Source of the DNA: Pseudomonas serboccidentalis
GTDB taxonomy: Bacteria > Pseudomonadota > Gammaproteobacteria > Pseudomonadales > Pseudomonadaceae
Assembly (NCBI RefSeq): GCF_028830055.1
Contig: NZ_CP101655.1
Coordinates: 4,107,019-4,171,018 of the forward strand
Length of the DNA: 64,000 bases
Direction: 5' to 3'
Each line of letters starts with the position of its first letter. The stretch's first letter is position 1. The notes beneath the pieces were generated by a model. The model ran no database searches. It was not told the origin of the DNA and saw nothing but the letters and a program-made list of their open reading frames with translations. The position numbers were made by a program, and so were the translations under genes. Positions 54,471 through 63,318 of this stretch are shown here, in pieces.

Positions 54471-54830
54471 TTGATCAAACCAACGCCAAACCCGCCCGAA
54501 ACCGACGCCACCTCCCCCTACGAATCCCTCGATTCAAAAAAGCTCCACGATGCCGCCGACCGTGCGCTCGACCATTACCTCTGCCCGCCCGGATCCACTC
54601 CACCGCCGCGTAGAACCCGCAGGATGTATGCCGTTACCGCCGACTTCAAAAACGAGGAGCTATTGGCCAACGCCTGCGAAACACTTGCTTCAGCCAGAAC
54701 CATCGCCGATGACTTCGCCCACCTCATACCCGCATCACAGCGCAGGACGCTGCTGGGTATCGCGCAATTGATCATGCTCGGGGAGCTGGCGGTGAATCGA
54801 GTGTTGGATAATCTGGAGTTGCCAGGCTGA
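54471..54830 (+). CDS. DUF6124 (formerly DUF3077-like) family protein
   Basis: A 119 aa protein of a family found mostly in Pseudomonas. The N-terminal TPNPPETDATSPYESLDSKK then LHDAADRALDHYL is the family signature, and the C-terminal helical part (NEELLANACETLASARTIAD, LLGIAQLIMLGELAVNRVLD) completes it. It starts at TTG with AGGAG seven bases upstream. Function is unknown; genomes often carry several copies. It is read opposite to the flagellar genes around it and sits in a small islet between flhA and flhB. Confidence 0.83.
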   Translation: MIKPTPNPPETDATSPYESLDSKKLHDAADRALDHYLCPPGSTPPPRRTRRMYAVTADFKNEELLANACETLASARTIADDFAHLIPASQRRTLLGIAQLIMLGELAVNRVLDNLELPG

Positions 54831-54949
54831 CACTGGCGCGGTGAAAACCCGCTGAGTTTTTCGTAGTCAATTCTTGCCGCTTTGCGAGCAGGGATCGGGA
54901 GTGTTCCGGAGGTTGCCGGTTTGAGTTCGCCCCCCATTCTCGCGGGTTA

Positions 54950-55029
54950 GAAAGATCAAAAGATCGCAGCCGGCAGCAGCGACTTCATCACTCGGCGCAG
55001 GCGCCGCCGAAGGCTGCGATCTTTTTGCT
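54950..55029. repeat. Degenerate paired inverted repeat, probable terminator
   Basis: AAGATCAAAAGATCGCAGCC on one side and GAAGGCTGCGATCTTTTT on the other: the AGGAGCTGCC class with its centre replaced. Lies between the convergent DUF6124 gene and the unknown gene at 55044. Confidence 0.8.
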
Positions 55030-55043
55030 TGAAACACGGCCAA

Positions 55044-55715
55044 CTACGCCGTCAGCACCTGCTTGGCGACGATGTCGCCAAATAGCAGCTGATTGCCGTG
55101 AATGTATCGAGTCCCCCGATACAGTTGCTCGCCATCCACCTCAACCAGGTCTTCATCCATGTACATGAACACGACCTTGGTGGCCGGCGCGGCGATATCT
55201 CCAGGAAATTTTTCGTGATTTTCCAGCAGGTTGAGCGCCCAGCGAAATTGCATGAGCGGCAGGTGACTGATTTCGATCTGCTCCGTTCCGCCCGGCAACC
55301 GGAAATCCCGCCGCGCCGTGATGCGCAACGTGTTCCCTTGCACTTCGAATACTGGTTTTACGTAGCGCACATCGAGAGCAGCGCCTTCAGCCCATTGATC
55401 CATGTAGTAATTGGGCGGCGTGAAGAGTTTGAACAGCGCCGCGTTGTCGTGAATGTTGCCAGCGGCATCAAACAGGTAGTTGTAGGAGTAGTGGTAAGCA
55501 AGACCATCCAGTTCTGGCCGAATGGCATTGACCGGACTGTTCAAAAAGTCCGGAGAGTGAACGTTTGTCATATGCACAAAGTGGGTGAAGTCCAGATCCA
55601 TGTCGAAGGTCACGCTGTAACCGAGGGCCCGCTCCGACTCATTCTTCTGCAACCGTCCTGAAACAAAATCCAGAGCCATGCCTTCGAGTTTTCGATAGCT
55701 ACGTTCTTCTTGCAT
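55044..55715 (-). CDS. Protein of unknown function in the flhA-flhB interval
   Basis: I do not recognise this 223 aa protein. It is soluble, with no signal peptide or membrane helix, rich in aromatic residues (HYSYNYLFDAAGN, PPNYYMDQWAEGA) and apparently mostly beta, with an acidic patch near the C-terminus (VFMYMDEDLVEVDGEQLYRG). A GGGAGG site precedes the ATG at 55715, supporting real translation. Earlier codons are in frame but lack such a site. It is on the flagellar strand but separated from flhB by 112 bases and from flhA by the DUF6124 islet; a motility role is not implied by sequence. Confidence 0.65.
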   Translation of the reverse strand: MQEERSYRKLEGMALDFVSGRLQKNESERALGYSVTFDMDLDFTHFVHMTNVHSPDFLNSPVNAIRPELDGLAYHYSYNYLFDAAGNIHDNAALFKLFTPPNYYMDQWAEGAALDVRYVKPVFEVQGNTLRITARRDFRLPGGTEQIEISHLPLMQFRWALNLLENHEKFPGDIAAPATKVVFMYMDEDLVEVDGEQLYRGTRYIHGNQLLFGDIVAKQVLTA

Positions 55716-55827
55716 CACCGTGCCTCCCTGAGAGCGGATATGCCCGCCCCTCATGTCACCGCGTTCGACGATTGACGTCTACTGACAGAACTGACAGGTA
55801 AACAAGCATTTCAGATGAACGGCCCCA

Positions 55828-56967
55828 TCAAGAATCGCGGCGCAAATCCGGCGGGATCGGCAGATCATCCTTGAGCGGATCCGGACGCTTGCCCTTGCCG
55901 GCGCGGTACTGGCGGATCTGGTAGACGTAGGCCAGTACCTGGGCGACGGCCAGATACAGGCCGCCGGGGATTTCCTGCTCCAGTTCGGTGGAGTAATAGA
56001 TCGAACGCGCCAGCCCCGGCGATTCGAGGAGCATGACGTTGTTGGCGACAGCGATTTCGCGGATCTTCAGCGCCAGGAAGTCGCTGCCCTTGGCCAGCAG
56101 CACCGGCGCCCCGCCCTTCTCCGCGTCGTACTTGAGCGCGACGGCGTAGTGGGTCGGGTTGGTGATGACCACGTCGGCGTCGGGAATCGCCGCCATCATC
56201 CGCCGCTGCGACATCTCGCGTTGAGTCTGGCGGATGCGTTGCTTGACCTCTGGCCGGCCCTCCTGATCCTTGTGCTCGTCGCGCACTTCCTGCTTGGTCA
56301 TCAGCAGTTTCTTGTGGCTTTCCCAGAGCTGCACCGGCACATCGACGGCAGCGATGATGATCAGGCCGCAGGCCAGCCACAGCGAACTCCAGCCGACCAA
56401 TGTCACGCTGTGAATGATCGCCTGCTCAAGCGGCTCGTGGGCAATGCGCAGGAAGTCATCGATGTCTGCCGACAACACCATCAGCGCTACAAACAGCGTG
56501 ATAAGAAACTTGGCCAGCGCCTTGACCAACTCGATCACCGCCTTCATCGAGAACATGCGTTTGAGGCCGGCGCCCGGGTTCATCCGGCTGAATTTCGGCG
56601 CCATGGAGCCCGCCGCGAACAGCCAGCCACCAAGGGAAATCGGCCCGATCAGAGCGGCCAGCAGCAGGGTGATCATGACCGGCTGAATCGCCACCAGCGC
56701 GATCTTGCCCGACACCAGCAGGAAGGTGCCCATGGATTTCTCGTCCATGATCACCTCCCGCGACAGCGAGAAGTTCAGCCGCATCAGGTCCATCAGTTCC
56801 TGCGCCAGCATGCCGCCGAATATCAGCAAGCCACCGGCACCGGCAAGCATCACCGCCAGAGTGTTGAGCTCTTTGGAACGGGCAATCTCACCCTTCTCAC
56901 GGGAGTCCTTTTTGCGTTTCTCCGTGGGGTCTTCTGTTTTGTCCTGACCGCTTTCGCTCTCAGCCAT
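55828..56967 (-). CDS. flhB: Flagellar export protein FlhB
   Basis: A 379 aa export-gate protein controlling substrate switching. Four N-terminal helices follow a charged N-terminus (SESGQDKTEDPTEKRKKDSR). The cytoplasmic domain has the autocleavage site NPTH in VVITNPTHYAVAL, followed by the C-terminal domain with VLLAKGSDFLALKIREIA and YYSTELEQEIPGGLY. A basic/proline tail ends the protein. Three bases separate it from fliR; it is the last gene of the fliLMNOPQR-flhB run. Confidence 0.97.
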   Translation of the reverse strand: MAESESGQDKTEDPTEKRKKDSREKGEIARSKELNTLAVMLAGAGGLLIFGGMLAQELMDLMRLNFSLSREVIMDEKSMGTFLLVSGKIALVAIQPVMITLLLAALIGPISLGGWLFAAGSMAPKFSRMNPGAGLKRMFSMKAVIELVKALAKFLITLFVALMVLSADIDDFLRIAHEPLEQAIIHSVTLVGWSSLWLACGLIIIAAVDVPVQLWESHKKLLMTKQEVRDEHKDQEGRPEVKQRIRQTQREMSQRRMMAAIPDADVVITNPTHYAVALKYDAEKGGAPVLLAKGSDFLALKIREIAVANNVMLLESPGLARSIYYSTELEQEIPGGLYLAVAQVLAYVYQIRQYRAGKGKRPDPLKDDLPIPPDLRRDS

Positions 56968-56970
56968 GCC

Positions 56971-57756
56971 TCAGCGCGCCCGTGCCAGTTCGCGTAGCAA
57001 CTGCAAGGCCTCGGAGGCCAGCGGTTGATACTGATTGAGAATGTCCGCCAGACCGACCCAGACGATGAACAGACCAAGGACCAGGGTCAGCGGAAAACCG
57101 ATGGAGAAGATGTTCAGTTGTGGCGCAGCGCGGGTCATCACGCCGAACGCGATGTTGACCACCAGCAGCGCGGTAACCGCCGGCAACACCAGCAACAGCG
57201 CCGCCCCCAGCACCCAGCCGAGTTTGCCGGCCAGCTCCCAATACTGCGCCGTCATCAACCCGCCACCGACCGGCAGCGTGGTGAAGCTCTCGGTGAGCAC
57301 TTCGAAGACCACCAAGTGGCCGTTCATCGACAGGAACAGCAAGGTCACCAGCATGGTGAAGAACTGGCCGATCACCGCCACCGAGACACCGTTGGCCGGG
57401 TCGACCATCGAGGCGAAGCCCATGCCCATCTGAATCGCGACAATCTGCCCGGCCACGGCAAAGGCCTGGAAGAACAGTTGCAGGGAAAACCCCAGCACCG
57501 CACCGACCAGAATCTGCTCGGCGATCAGCAACAAGCCGCTGAGATCCAGCGGACTGACCGCCGGCATTGGCGGCAGGCCCGGGGCAATACACACGGTGAT
57601 CGCCACGGCGAAATACAGGCGTATCCGGCGCGACACCAGCGTGGTGCCGAACACCGGCATGACCATCAGCATCGAGGCGACGCGAAACAGCGGCAACATG
57701 AACGAGGCCACCCAGCTACTGATCTGGGTGTCGGTCAGCTGAAGCAGCGATTGCAT
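56971..57756 (-). CDS. fliR: Flagellar export gate protein FliR
   Basis: A 261 aa inner-membrane protein with about six helices, forming the FliPQR gate complex. Features include SWVASFMLPLFRVASMLMVM at the N-terminus, RIRLYFAVAITVCIAPGLPP, and GMGFASMVDPANGVSVAVIG, the FliR signature. Neighbours are three bases away on either side (fliQ, flhB). No anomaly. Confidence 0.96.
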   Translation of the reverse strand: MQSLLQLTDTQISSWVASFMLPLFRVASMLMVMPVFGTTLVSRRIRLYFAVAITVCIAPGLPPMPAVSPLDLSGLLLIAEQILVGAVLGFSLQLFFQAFAVAGQIVAIQMGMGFASMVDPANGVSVAVIGQFFTMLVTLLFLSMNGHLVVFEVLTESFTTLPVGGGLMTAQYWELAGKLGWVLGAALLLVLPAVTALLVVNIAFGVMTRAAPQLNIFSIGFPLTLVLGLFIVWVGLADILNQYQPLASEALQLLRELARAR

Positions 57757-57759
57757 GGC

Positions 57760-58029
57760 TCAGCCGATGACCATCGGGATGTTTTTGTAGAGCTGGATGA
57801 TGTACTCCATGAACGTCTGCACCAGCCACGGGCCGGCAACGATCAGGGTCACCAGCATCACCAGCAGACGCGGCAGGAAGCTCAGGGTCTGTTCGTTGAT
57901 CTGTGTCGCGGCCTGGAACATCGCCACCAGCAGGCCGACCAACAGGCTCGGCACCACGAGGATGGCGACCATCATCGTGGTCAGCCACAACGCTTCACGA
58001 AAGATATCGACCGCCACTTCCGGCGTCAT
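57760..58029 (-). CDS. fliQ: Flagellar export gate protein FliQ
   Basis: An 89 aa protein with two helices and the family pattern: [20 protein letters not shown], then [20 protein letters not shown], then [19 protein letters not shown]. Its start overlaps the end of fliP by four bases. Confidence 0.97.
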   Translation of the reverse strand: MTPEVAVDIFREALWLTTMMVAILVVPSLLVGLLVAMFQAATQINEQTLSFLPRLLVMLVTLIVAGPWLVQTFMEYIIQLYKNIPMVIG

Positions 58030-58784
58030 GGCGAAACACCCCCGAAGCTACTGGCCAGAGTGCCGATGATCAGCGCCCAGCCATCCACCAGCACGAACAG
58101 CATGATCTTGAACGGCAACGAAATGATCAGCGGCGACAGCATCATCATACCCATCGCCATCAGCACGCTGGCCACGACCAGGTCGATGATCAGGAATGGA
58201 ATGAAGATCATGAAGCCGATCTGGAACGCCGTCTTGAGCTCGGAGGTGACGAACGCCGGCACCAGAATAGTCAGCGGCGCCTGATCCGGGGTAGCGATGT
58301 CGGTGCGCTTGGACAGGCGCATGAACAGCTCCAGATCACTGGTGCGCGTCTGGGCGAGCATGAAGTCCTTGATCGGCACTTGCGCCTTCTCCACCGCTTG
58401 CTGCGCAGTGAGTTTTTCCGCGAGGTAGGGCTGCAGCGCATCGTTGTTCACCCGATCGAACACCGGCGCCATGATGAACATGGTCAGGAACAGCGCCATG
58501 CCGGTGAGGATCTGGTTCGACGGCGTCTGCTGCAGGCCCAGGGCCTGACGCAGGATCGAGAAGACGATGATGATCCGGGTGAAACTGGTCATCAGAATCA
58601 CGGCCGCCGGAATGAAGCTCAGGGCGGTCATGATCAGCAGGATCTGCAGACTGACCGAATACTCCTGCGCGCCGTCGGCGTTGGTGCCCAGCGTGATCGC
58701 CGGGATCGACAACGGATCGGCGGCGAACGCCAGCGGCGCGGCCAGCATCAGGGCCAGCGTCAAGACGATGCGTAGCGCACCCAT
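58026..58784 (-). CDS. fliP: Flagellar export gate protein FliP
   Basis: A 252 aa core gate protein. A cleavable signal peptide (to about residue 21, AFA-A) is followed by [20 protein letters not shown], the [18 protein letters not shown] signature, a periplasmic domain, and the paired C-terminal helices ([40 protein letters not shown]). It shares one base with the fliO stop and four with fliQ. Confidence 0.97.
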   Translation of the reverse strand: MGALRIVLTLALMLAAPLAFAADPLSIPAITLGTNADGAQEYSVSLQILLIMTALSFIPAAVILMTSFTRIIIVFSILRQALGLQQTPSNQILTGMALFLTMFIMAPVFDRVNNDALQPYLAEKLTAQQAVEKAQVPIKDFMLAQTRTSDLELFMRLSKRTDIATPDQAPLTILVPAFVTSELKTAFQIGFMIFIPFLIIDLVVASVLMAMGMMMLSPLIISLPFKIMLFVLVDGWALIIGTLASSFGGVSP

Positions 58785-59242
58785 TACTTCTTATCCTTCT
58801 GATCCTTGCCGAGAATCTTCAGCAGATGCTGGGCAAATTCCGGGGTCGCTTTTTCGCTGGTGCTCGGCACCTGCACCGGCTCCTTGAGCACATGCAGCGC
58901 AGTGATGGTGCCGGGGCTGAGGCCGAGCAGAATCTGCTCGTTGCCGACCTGCACCAGCATCAACCGGTCACGAGGGCCGAGCGCGCGCGAACCGATCAGC
59001 TCAATCACCTGGCCCTTGCCCGCCGGCCCCGCCTGCTGCACCCGGCGCAACAGCCAGGCGAGGAAGAAGATCAAGCCCAGCACCAGCAACAACCCGAATA
59101 CCAGTTGCGTCAGTTGCCCGGCCACACCACTGCCGATCGCCGGCGCAGCAGTCGCAGCAGTCGCAGCGGCAGACGTAGCGGCCGGTTCAGCGGCCAGCAC
59201 ACTCAGTGGCAGCGCCAGCAATGCCCAGAGAAACCGTTTCAC
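58784..59242 (-). CDS. fliO: Flagellar export gate assembly protein FliO
   Basis: A 152 aa protein assisting FliP complex assembly. It has an N-terminal signal-like helix, an Ala/Thr-rich linker, one clear transmembrane helix ([20 protein letters not shown]), and a cytoplasmic domain with the FliO pattern [20 protein letters not shown] then [13 protein letters not shown]. It directly abuts fliN (no gap) and overlaps fliP by one base. Confidence 0.94.
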   Translation of the reverse strand: MKRFLWALLALPLSVLAAEPAATSAAATAATAAPAIGSGVAGQLTQLVFGLLLVLGLIFFLAWLLRRVQQAGPAGKGQVIELIGSRALGPRDRLMLVQVGNEQILLGLSPGTITALHVLKEPVQVPSTSEKATPEFAQHLLKILGKDQKDKK

Positions 59243-59704
59243 TCAGCGCAGCTTCTTGATGCGTTCGCTTGGGCTGATCACGTCGGTCAGGCGGATGCCG
59301 AACTTCTCGTTGACCACCACCACTTCGCCGTGCGCAATCAGCGTGCCGTTGACCAGCACGTCCAGCGGCTCACCGGCCAGACGATCCAGCTCGATCACCG
59401 AGCCCTGGTTCAGTTGCAGCAGGTTGCGAATGTTGATGTCGGTGCTGCCCACTTCCATCGAAATCGATACCGGAATGTCGAGGATCACGTCCAGGTTCGG
59501 ACCGTCCAGGGTCACCGGATCGTTGTTCTTCGGCACACTGCCGAACTCTTCCATCGGCAGACGGTTGGAGCTTGCGGCGCCAGCGTCGGCGGCCAGCAGC
59601 GCATCGATGTCGGCCTGGCTGCCATCACCGGTCTCTTCCAGGGCCGCAGCCCATTCGTCGGCCAGTGCCTGATCGTCCTGGGCGTTCATTTCGTCGTTCA
59701 TCAT
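59243..59704 (-). CDS. fliN: Flagellar motor switch protein FliN
   Basis: A 153 aa C-ring protein. The C-terminal SpoA-type domain (about 72-150) has LDVILDIPVSISMEVGSTDI and DRLAGEPLDVLVNGTLIAHG then VVVVNEKFGIRLTDVIS. The N-terminal extension carries SQADIDALL (29-37), close to the CheY-P-binding motif of FliM. GAGGACAA precedes two consecutive ATGs; the first was taken. Confidence 0.96.
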   Translation of the reverse strand: MMNDEMNAQDDQALADEWAAALEETGDGSQADIDALLAADAGAASSNRLPMEEFGSVPKNNDPVTLDGPNLDVILDIPVSISMEVGSTDINIRNLLQLNQGSVIELDRLAGEPLDVLVNGTLIAHGEVVVVNEKFGIRLTDVISPSERIKKLR

Positions 59705-59757
59705 TTGTCCTCGGCGGGCAACAATTCAGTTAAATGCGTGGGGGTGAGAGCGCCGCT

Positions 59758-60726
59758 TCAGCGACGCTCGATCGGCTCGATCACTTGCAACGCGAGGTTG
59801 CCTTTGTGCGAGCCCATCTTGACCTTGAAGGCCGGTACGCCGTTGGCGCGCATGATCATGTCTTCTGGCATCTCGACCGGGATCACATCCCCCGGCTGCA
59901 TGTGCAGGATGTCGCGCAGCTTCAACTGGCGGCGGGCCACGGTGGCACCGATTGGCACGTCGACATCGAGCACGTCCTGACGCAGGGCATTGACCCAGCG
60001 CTCGTCCTGATCGTCGAGGTCCGACTGGAAACCGGCGTCGAGCATTTCGCGCACCGGCTCGATCATCGAGTACGGCATGGTCACGTGCAGGTCACCGCCA
60101 CCGCCATCGAGTTCGATGTGGAAGGTGGAGACCACAATCGCTTCGCTCGGGCCGACGATGTTGGCCATGGCCGGGTTAACTTCCGAGTTGATGTACTCGA
60201 AGTTGACTTCCATGATCGCCTGCCAGGCTTCCTTCAAATCGACGAAGGCCTGCTCCAGCACCATGCGCACCACACGCAACTCGGTCGGGGTGAATTCACG
60301 CCCTTCGATCTTGGCGTGACGGCCGTCGCCGCCGAAGAAGTTGTCCACCAGTTTGAACACCAGTTTGGCGTCGAGGATGAACAGCGCGGTGCCGCGCAAC
60401 GGCTTGATCTTGACCAGGTTGAGGCTGGTCGGCACGTACAGCGAGTGCACGTATTCGCCGAACTTCATCACCTGCACGCCACCGACGGCAACGTCCGCCG
60501 AGCGGCGCAGCATGTTGAACATGCTGATGCGGGTGTAACGGGCAAAACGCTCGTTGATCATTTCCAGAGTCGGCATGCGTCCGCGGACGATGCGATCCTG
60601 GCTGGTCAGGTCGTAGCTTTTGACACTGCCGGGTTCGGCAGCGTTATCGGTCTGTACCAGACCATCGTCGACGCCATGCAACAGCGCGTCGATTTCATCC
60701 TGGGACAGCAGATCCTGCACGGCCAT
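59758..60726 (-). CDS. fliM: Flagellar motor switch protein FliM
   Basis: A 322 aa C-ring protein that binds CheY-P and reverses the motor. The N-terminal DLLSQDEIDALLHGV (5-19) is the classic CheY-P-binding peptide. The middle domain has SVGGVQVMKFGEY-like (here AVGGVQVMKFGEYV) and contacts FliG. The C-terminal SpoA domain includes VARRQLKLRDILHMQPGDVI. It lies 9 bases after fliL and 53 before fliN. Confidence 0.97.
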   Translation of the reverse strand: MAVQDLLSQDEIDALLHGVDDGLVQTDNAAEPGSVKSYDLTSQDRIVRGRMPTLEMINERFARYTRISMFNMLRRSADVAVGGVQVMKFGEYVHSLYVPTSLNLVKIKPLRGTALFILDAKLVFKLVDNFFGGDGRHAKIEGREFTPTELRVVRMVLEQAFVDLKEAWQAIMEVNFEYINSEVNPAMANIVGPSEAIVVSTFHIELDGGGGDLHVTMPYSMIEPVREMLDAGFQSDLDDQDERWVNALRQDVLDVDVPIGATVARRQLKLRDILHMQPGDVIPVEMPEDMIMRANGVPAFKVKMGSHKGNLALQVIEPIERR

Positions 60727-60735
60727 GTCGTGTTC

Positions 60736-61239
60736 CTACTGCAGTACGAAATTAGTGAAAAGCAACTGTTCGATCACCACTTTGCCCAGCTCTTTCTGCG
60801 CCACTTCCTGGACGCTGGCTGTGGCCTTCTGGCGCAACATCTCTTGGCCGACCGGAGTCGCCAGTGTGGCGAAGTCCTGACCGGAGAAGAGCATCACCAG
60901 GTTGTTGCGGATCACCGGCATGTGCACTTTGAGCGCCTCCAGATCGGCCTGGTTACGCGCCAGCATGGTGATGCTCACCTGCATGTAGCGCTGACGGCCG
61001 TTCTGGTTGTAGTTGGCGACAAACGCCGGCGCCATCGGCTCGAAAATCGCCGGCTGCTTGCCGACCGGCGCGCTCTCGGCCGCTGCGGCAGGCTTGCTCT
61101 GAGCACTGTGCATGAAGTACCAGGTCGCGCCCACGGACACACCGATCGCCAGCAGCAGAGCCACCACGATCAGGATGATCATCTTGAGTTTGCCTTTGGT
61201 CGCGGGGTCTTTTACAGCTGCTGCTTCGCTCTTCGCCAT
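60736..61239 (-). CDS. fliL: Flagellar basal body-associated protein FliL
   Basis: A 167 aa protein with one N-terminal membrane helix (KMIILIVVALLLAIGVSVGAT) and a periplasmic domain that assists stator function. The conserved region MQVSITMLARNQADLEALKV and PVIRNNLVMLFSGQDFATL then the C-terminal VVIEQLLFTNFVLQ is diagnostic. First gene of fliLMNOPQR-flhB; a sigma-54-type promoter lies about 50 bases upstream. Confidence 0.95.
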   Translation of the reverse strand: MAKSEAAAVKDPATKGKLKMIILIVVALLLAIGVSVGATWYFMHSAQSKPAAAAESAPVGKQPAIFEPMAPAFVANYNQNGRQRYMQVSITMLARNQADLEALKVHMPVIRNNLVMLFSGQDFATLATPVGQEMLRQKATASVQEVAQKELGKVVIEQLLFTNFVLQ

Positions 61240-61289
61240 GCCAATAATCCGTCACTAATCGGGTTTTCACAGTCGCACGGCAAGGCAAG

Positions 61290-61306
61290 AGCAAGTGTTA
61301 TGCCAG
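61290..61306 (-). promoter_or_regulatory. Sigma-54-type promoter for fliL
   Basis: On the minus strand CTGGCATAACACTTGCT: TGGCA and TTGCT in correct spacing (GG-N10-GC). It starts the fliL-flhB run. Confidence 0.75.
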
Positions 61307-61350
61307 AAGTGTCGGAGGAAGGACCTGCAAGAAATCGCCGAGAGCCAAAA

Positions 61351-61430
61351 GCAAAAGATCGCAGCCTTCGGCAGCTCCTGCATTGGAAGGTGTACACCCT
61401 GTAGGAGCTGCCGAAGGCTGCGATCTTTTA
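61351..61430. repeat. Paired inverted repeat (AGGAGCTGCC class) between fliK and fliL
   Basis: Two inverted copies, with TTTTA after the second, placed between the fliK stop and the fliL promoter. May end fliK transcripts. Its inner GTGTACACC also occurs in the pair at 9142. Confidence 0.92.
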
Positions 61431-61445
61431 GTGTCGCCGCAATCG

Positions 61446-62834
61446 TCAGGCGTAATAGTCGACCGCGCTGCTGCCGATCACGCTGGTCGCTTGAGCAGCA
61501 GCTTCAGCAACAGCCGCTGGCGCCAATTCTTCATCGGCCGAATCCAGACGCCCGCCAGCGGCACTGGTGCGACCGCTATGGCCCTGCTGCGCCTGCTCTT
61601 GGCCCTGCTGACCTTGCCAGCCACGGCTCTGGTCGGAGACGTTGACGTCGACCTGGCCCATGCCCTGCTGAGTGAACATGTCGCGCAGACGATGCATCTG
61701 GCCGTCGAGGGCTTCACGCACACTTGGATGCGCGCTCATGAACGTCACTTGGGTCTGCTGGTCCGGGACCATGTTCACCCGGATATCCAGACGCCCGAGC
61801 TCCGCCGGCTGCAATTGAATATCCGCGGCCTTCAGGTTCGCGCTCGACAGGTACATGACGCGGTTGACGATCTCTTCGGTCCAGCCGCTCTGGTGCATGG
61901 CGATCGGTTGATTCACCGGCACTGCATTCGCGGTCTTCGGGGTGGCCGCCTGGGTCAGCGCCGCCAGACGGTTGGCGAAATCATCAACCCGGGTGTCGCT
62001 GGTGGCGGACTTGAGATCTTTCAGGCCATCGTCGATCAGGCCGCTGAAGGCTTTCTCGCCATTCTGGCTGGTGCTGTCCTTGTCGGCCTGCACGTCGAGC
62101 ATGCTGGCCATGCCGGCGGCAAAGGTCTGCGCCGAAGTCAATTCACCGTCGGCCTGAGTCTGGGCTGGCGCGGCTTTAGGCTGGGACTGGCTGGCGGCGG
62201 AAATATGCCCGCCCTGCTCCATTGCCATGCGCACCGCTGGCAGCGAGTCGAGAGGATCGGCCGCGGGGTCGAAATCACTGTCGGTGGATGCCGCCGGGTC
62301 TTTGACCACCGCCGACGCCATGGTAGCGGCCACAACCGGTGTGTCGATTTTGGCCGGCGTTGGCGCAGGTGTTTCAGCGACCGGGGCTGGCACCACGGGC
62401 GTCGTCACCAGCGGTTGTACGGTTTGCGCCAGGGCCGGATCCAGCGTCGGATCAACCGGCGTGGTGTCAGCCACTGGAGTCTGCGTTGTGTCCGCGGCAG
62501 CTTCATCGCTGGCGGCCTGATCATTGGATGCGGTCGAGGCTGTCTTGTCGGCAGGCAAAGCATTGCCGCTATCGGCAACGGTCGGTTGTGCGGCGGCAGA
62601 CTGCGACTTGCCGACATCCTTTTTATCGCTGCTATCGGCGACCTTGTCGCCTGCCGACTTCGTTGCGGTGTCAGTGCTGGCGAGGGTCTTTTTCGGGCCT
62701 TGATCGGCAAACACCTGAGCGAAGCTTGAGGCCTTGTCCCCAGCATCTGCGGCCACTGCCGAGGTTTTGGCAGCCGCGGCTTGCGCCTTGGCCTGGGCGG
62801 CAGATTGAAGAAGAACATTGGGGGTCGCAGGCAT
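61446..62834 (-). CDS. fliK: Flagellar hook-length control protein FliK
   Basis: A 462 aa secreted ruler that stops hook growth and switches export. The N-terminal two thirds are low-complexity, rich in Ala, Thr, Asp, Ser and Pro. The C-terminal domain has WTEEIVNRVMYLSSANLKAA then DIQLQPAELGRLDIRVNM and VTFMSAHPSVREALDGQMHR, the conserved FliK core, followed by a Gln-rich tail (GQQGQEQAQQGHSG). It is the bona fide fliK by position (before fliL). Preceded by a sigma-54-type promoter. Confidence 0.93.
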   Translation of the reverse strand: MPATPNVLLQSAAQAKAQAAAAKTSAVAADAGDKASSFAQVFADQGPKKTLASTDTATKSAGDKVADSSDKKDVGKSQSAAAQPTVADSGNALPADKTASTASNDQAASDEAAADTTQTPVADTTPVDPTLDPALAQTVQPLVTTPVVPAPVAETPAPTPAKIDTPVVAATMASAVVKDPAASTDSDFDPAADPLDSLPAVRMAMEQGGHISAASQSQPKAAPAQTQADGELTSAQTFAAGMASMLDVQADKDSTSQNGEKAFSGLIDDGLKDLKSATSDTRVDDFANRLAALTQAATPKTANAVPVNQPIAMHQSGWTEEIVNRVMYLSSANLKAADIQLQPAELGRLDIRVNMVPDQQTQVTFMSAHPSVREALDGQMHRLRDMFTQQGMGQVDVNVSDQSRGWQGQQGQEQAQQGHSGRTSAAGGRLDSADEELAPAAVAEAAAQATSVIGSSAVDYYA

Positions 62835-62884
62835 GACACGGTCTCCGCTGCACTGGAATCGTAGGTACAGTTGAAGGGGATTAT

Positions 62885-62901
62885 TGCAAGTGTCGGGCCA
62901 G
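62885..62901 (-). promoter_or_regulatory. Sigma-54-type promoter for fliK
   Basis: On the minus strand CTGGCCCGACACTTGCA: TGGC and TTGCA with GG-N10-GC spacing, about 50 bases before the fliK ATG. Confidence 0.72.
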
Positions 62902-62940
62902 ATTTGTCCGGCGCCTGAGAAAAGCGCCGGACGGCAGGAT

Positions 62941-63288
62941 TTAATGAGTCAGTGCGTGCTGGCGTTCGTCTTCGTAGACCGGACGCACTTCGGCAAATTC
63001 GCTACCGATATCGGCCACCAGTTTGACGATTTCCGCCGGACTACTGTTTTTGGCGCCTGCCTCAAGCTCCTGACAGAGCTTCGCCAGTCGAACAGCGCCC
63101 ATGTTGCTGGCGCTACCCTTGAAGCTATGCGCAACCCCGGACAACTGCTCGGCATCGGCGGTCTCTTGCAACTGATGCAAGCGACTTTCGGAATCTGCCA
63201 GAAAGGTATCCAGAAGCTCCGGATAGCCCTCCTCCATCACTTCGCGCAGTACGCTCAGCGCCTCGCGATCAATATGTGTATCAGCCAC
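62941..63288 (-). CDS. Histidine phosphotransfer (HPt) domain protein
   Basis: A 115 aa stand-alone HPt protein. The phosphoaccepting histidine lies in VAHSFKGSASNMGA (H54), with flanking helices (ALSVLREVMEEGYPELLDTF, AKLCQELEAGAK). It is encoded just after a SpoIIE-type response regulator and before fliK. In other pseudomonads an HPt/anti-sigma-antagonist and PP2C-type regulator pair (HsbA/HsbR type) influences FlgM and the motile-sessile switch, but this HPt is a separate family, so a phosphorelay partner role is inferred only. Confidence 0.9.
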   Translation of the reverse strand: MADTHIDREALSVLREVMEEGYPELLDTFLADSESRLHQLQETADAEQLSGVAHSFKGSASNMGAVRLAKLCQELEAGAKNSSPAEIVKLVADIGSEFAEVRPVYEDERQHALTH

Positions 63289-63318
63289 TTGTTCACTCCT
63301 TGATCAAGAATTCGTGAA

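Noticed and set aside
59734..61404. Plus-strand open frame of 556 codons across fliM and fliL
   Set aside because: Spans two well-identified genes and their gap in antisense; no domain.
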